Origin: Mariniphaga sp964559175
GTDB taxonomy: Bacteria > Bacteroidota > Bacteroidia > Bacteroidales > Prolixibacteraceae
Length of the DNA stretch: 64,000 bases
Assembly (NCBI GenBank): GCA_964559175.1
Contig: CAZLGT010000012.1
Coordinates: forward strand, 23,425-87,424
Reading direction: 5' to 3'
Shown here: in pieces, positions 61,101 through 64,000 of the stretch
Layout: the number at the start of each line of letters is the position of its first letter
Numbering within the stretch: position 1 is the first letter of the stretch
The notes under the pieces: generated by a model
The model's database searches: none
Told to the model about the DNA's origin: nothing
What the model saw: the letters and a program-made list of their open reading frames with translations, nothing else
Translations under genes and position numbers: made by a program

Positions 61101-64000
61101 AGCCGCTTTGAAACGAACAGGAGTTTTTATCGTACCAAAGTGGAATTGAAATCTGGTTGTGCCGGGGCAACATATCCCGGCGTTTCCCCGTTTTTATCGT
61201 ACCAAAGTGGAATTGAAATTAACATTACTGGTTTCTTTTCCATGTTGCCAATCGTTTTTATCGTACCAAAGTGGAATTGAAATACGCAAACGAAAGCGAA
61301 TTAAATCTGATTGAAATTAGTTTTTATCGTACCAAAGTGGAATTGAAATTTTTTAACTTTTTTGTTTTTGTTTACCGGTTTTATTGTTTTTATCGTACCA
61401 AAGTGGAATTGAAATCGCATATTTCAATATTTGCATCTAAGCCGGAAATGTTTTTATCGTACCAAAGTGGAATTGAAATTTTTCAACAGATGCAACCGCA
61501 CCCGGCCAGAGCACGTTTTTATCGTACCAAAGTGGAATTGAAATGGAGATGAATTCACGTTAACACCACAGAAAGGAAACGTTTTTATCGTACCAAAGTG
61601 GAATTGAAATAATTTGGCTACGGCTTTTTCCTTCACTTTTTCAATATGTTTTTATCGTACCAAAGTGGAATTGAAATCAAACTACTTCACCGACAGCGGC
61701 CGGCAGTGGCGGTGTTTTTATCGTACCAAAGTGGAATTGAAATGAAATTCGGTTCTGTTCCTCAGATAAACGTTTCGCTGTTTTTATCGTACCAAAGTGG
61801 AATTGAAATGACATCTAAACCACTGTTGAGTTGTGGGACATAAGTTTTTATCGTACCAAAGTGGAATTGAAATCTAATAAACCCGGTTACATCAATCGGG
61901 GCCATTCCTGGTTTTTATCGTACCAAAGTGGAATTGAAATATGACTGTTTGAATGTTAGGAATATTTTCGGGGGCGTTTTTATCGTACCAAAGTGGAATT
62001 GAAATTATAAAGTCAATGTTCGGGGGCTAAGGCTGTAACGTTTTTATCGTACCAAAGTGGAATTGAAATTTATTTGGGAATCGATAATTAGAAGGGGATA
62101 CAAAGTTTTTATCGTACCAAAGTGGAATTGAAATCCTGATTTTAGCGTAAACAATGCACAGCCGGAAGGTTTTTATCGTACCAAAGTGGAATTGAAATAT
62201 AACTGATGACGACATAGTTAAAGCCTACTCCGGGGTTTTTATCGTACCAAAGTGGAATTGAAATACATCAATGAGTTGGATAAATGTAGCCGGTTTAAAA
62301 CGTTTTTATCGTACCAAAGTGGAATTGAAATTAATCCTCGGGGACGTCGGCATTTTTCCATTTAAGTTTTTATCGTACCAAAGTGGAATTGAAATATTTT
62401 TTTTTCCGGTTGCAATTTATTTCGATTTTGTTTTTATCGTACCAAAGTGGAATTGAAATATCAACGGAGAGAAAAAACGGCCGCGAACTGCTTGGGTTTT
62501 TATCGTACCAAAGTGGAATTGAAATCAGGAACAGCGCGACGCCTGGAATGCCGCCGTGTGTTTTTATCGTACCAAAGTGGAATTGAAATCAAGGAAATTA
62601 TGAAACTGTAAAATGCACACCAGGTTTTTATCGTACCAAAGTGGAATTGAAATTCAACAATTGCACCCGTAGCTGCCATTGCCAGTACCGTTTTTATCGT
62701 ACCAAAGTGGAATTGAAATATCCGACCAGATAAGCAGCTTCTTTGTTTTTGTTTGTTTTTATCGTACCAAAGTGGAATTGAAATATCCTCAATCTTATCA
62801 TTGAACGGTGAGTTCATCAAGTTTTTATCGTACCAAAGTGGAATTGAAATAGCGGTTGTGAGACTTGTTTAACTTCCCGTCCCGAGTTTTTATCGTACCA
62901 AAGTGGAATTGAAATAAAATTGTCTGAAATAGGAGAATGGGGCGTGTATGTTTTTATCGTACCAAAGTGGAATTGAAATTTCTAATAATGGACTTAACGG
63001 CTGCCGGGGTGTTTTGTTTTTATCGTACCAAAGTGGAATTGAAATGTATGTAGAAGGTGATTTATCTTCCAGCGCAGGAGGTTTTTATCGTACCAAAGTG
63101 GAATTGAAATTCGTTTCTTGTTTTTAGTCTGTGAAAAAATTAATCTTAGTTTTTATCGTACCAAAGTGGAATTGAAATCACCGTTCCAAAATACGTTAAT
63201 AACACGCTGTCCAGTTTTTATCGTACCAAAGTGGAATTGAAATATTTGATGTACTTTGCGGTAGTTTAAATGATATTTAAGGTTTTTATCGTACCAAAGT
63301 GGAATTGAAATGAGGAAGTATCTTTGGAGCAAAGAATACACTTACTGTTTTTATCGTACCAAAGTGGAATTGAAATATGGCCCTTTCCGGCAATCCGGAG
63401 GGGGTTCGTTCGTTTTTATCGTACCAAAGTGGAATTGAAATGTCAAAGTTAGATTTCTTGCTTTGGCAAGTTCATAGTTTTTATCGTACCAAAGTGGAAT
63501 TGAAATAACGTTCATTATTCGTATAACTCCCATTATAGGACGTTTTTATCGTACCAAAGTGGAATTGAAATTTCCCATACGGGATTGAACGTTGCGGGAT
63601 TCTACTGTTTTTATCGTACCAAAGTGGAATTGAAATGTCAAAGGTGTTATGGGAGTAAAAGAAGTTAAATATGTTTTTATCGTACCAAAGTGGAATTGAA
63701 ATAAGAGTTGGGCTGTGTCCATGTTGTCAATGTCCGGGTTTTTATCGTACCAAAGTGGAATTGAAATTGGTTATTAATTTATGGGCTGGTTGAATACTTG
63801 TTCGTTTTTATCGTACCAAAGTGGAATTGAAATTTGACTACTATGGAGCAAGTGCTCCAATCGCTGGAGTTTTTATCGTACCAAAGTGGAATTGAAATTT
63901 TTATGTTGTCTTTGTTGCTGCTGCCCGCAATGTAGTTTTTATCGTACCAAAGTGGAATTGAAATGTAGATATACAGTTGTGAAATCCGGTGCAAGCCTTG
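58190..64000 (+). CRISPR. Type I-B CRISPR array, at least 89 repeats
   Basis: By hand count 89 repeats of 30 bp begin at 58190, 58256, 58321 and so on to 63935. The repeat starts GTTTTTATCGTACC and ends AAAGTGGAATTGAAAT. All copies I read are identical. Spacers are 34-37 bp. The array runs off the right edge, with the last visible spacer (63965-64000) 36 bp long. The spacers at 60632-60665 and 60763-60796 are identical. Open frames across this region (peptides with YRTKVELK or FQFHFGTIKT) are translations of the repeat, not genes. Confidence 0.99.

Noticed and set aside
58190..64000. Many open frames of 60-106 residues on both strands in the array
   Set aside because: They translate the CRISPR repeat (YRTKVELK, FQFHFGTIKT) and carry no independent coding signal.
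58190..64000. Self-targeting spacers against this window
   Set aside because: I compared some spacers by eye and saw no match, but this was not exhaustive; a full search would be needed to claim either way.
1..64000. tRNA or rRNA genes and insertion-sequence transposases
   Set aside because: None was recognised in the intergenic regions or translations.

Overview
The window looks like a chromosomal segment of a Bacteroidota bacterium, probably a Marinilabiliales/Prolixibacteraceae-type anaerobe or facultative marine/sediment organism. The lineage is an inference, from: promoters of the Bacteroidota form TTTG-N19-TAnnTTTG (positions 19721-19751 and 58116-58146 are perfect matches), A-rich start regions with few Shine-Dalgarno sites, exported Gfo/Idh/MocA enzymes with twin-arginine leaders, DUF1080 proteins, a caa3-type oxidase, OxyR-Dps, and HU-family proteins of the long Bacteroidota kind. 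No tRNA or rRNA gene was seen.

Layout. 1-180 holds the start of a truncated gene on the minus strand that looks like the N-terminus of a large defence-type protein. 764-5720 is a four-gene minus-strand operon of exported sugar enzymes (two Gfo/Idh/MocA oxidoreductases, a TIM-barrel isomerase/epimerase, a double-DUF1080 lipoprotein), consistent with 3-keto-glycoside metabolism. 5841-13317 holds a lipoprotein oligopeptidase, a sodium:solute symporter, a decayed antitoxin/PIN-toxin pair that abuts an aldo/keto reductase, a methyltransferase and a SulP anion transporter. 13462-16935 is a stress block: dps and oxyR divergent around a probable OxyR operator, then dnaK. 17213-26437 holds housekeeping and envelope genes (panB, an RluA-type synthase, cytidine deaminase, a glucosaminidase, an ECF sigma/anti-sigma pair, Ppx/GppA). 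26503-31710 is a cytochrome oxidase operon (sco-ctaD-ctaE-ctaF-ctaC-ctaB, transcribed leftward) whose subunit I carries the A2-type YSHPxVY motif. 31813-46152 holds tilS, pepT, proS, surface proteins, a DUF819 transporter, a LytS/LytTR-type two-component system, a DPP IV-type peptidase and an SDR.

46313-64000 is a type I-B CRISPR-Cas locus: cas6, two HU-family genes, cas8b-cas7-cas5-cas3-cas4, cas1, a four-helix-bundle (23S rRNA intervening-sequence-type, S23) gene, cas2, a 226-bp leader with a perfect promoter, and an array of at least 89 identical 30-bp repeats that runs off the right edge. The locus is unusual. Its modules are separated by arrays of a 9-11 bp GATTGA-containing micro-repeat. 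Before cas1 and again before the S23 gene, a GATTGA array faces a TCAATC array across a short related core, so each pair could fold into a long stem. One array contains a 100-bp assembly gap. The effector genes cas8b to cas3 are much more AT-rich than cas6, the HU genes, cas1 and cas2, so the locus looks assembled from parts with the micro-repeats at the joints. The two HU genes and the S23 gene, embedded among cas genes, are the best candidates here for something not yet described.
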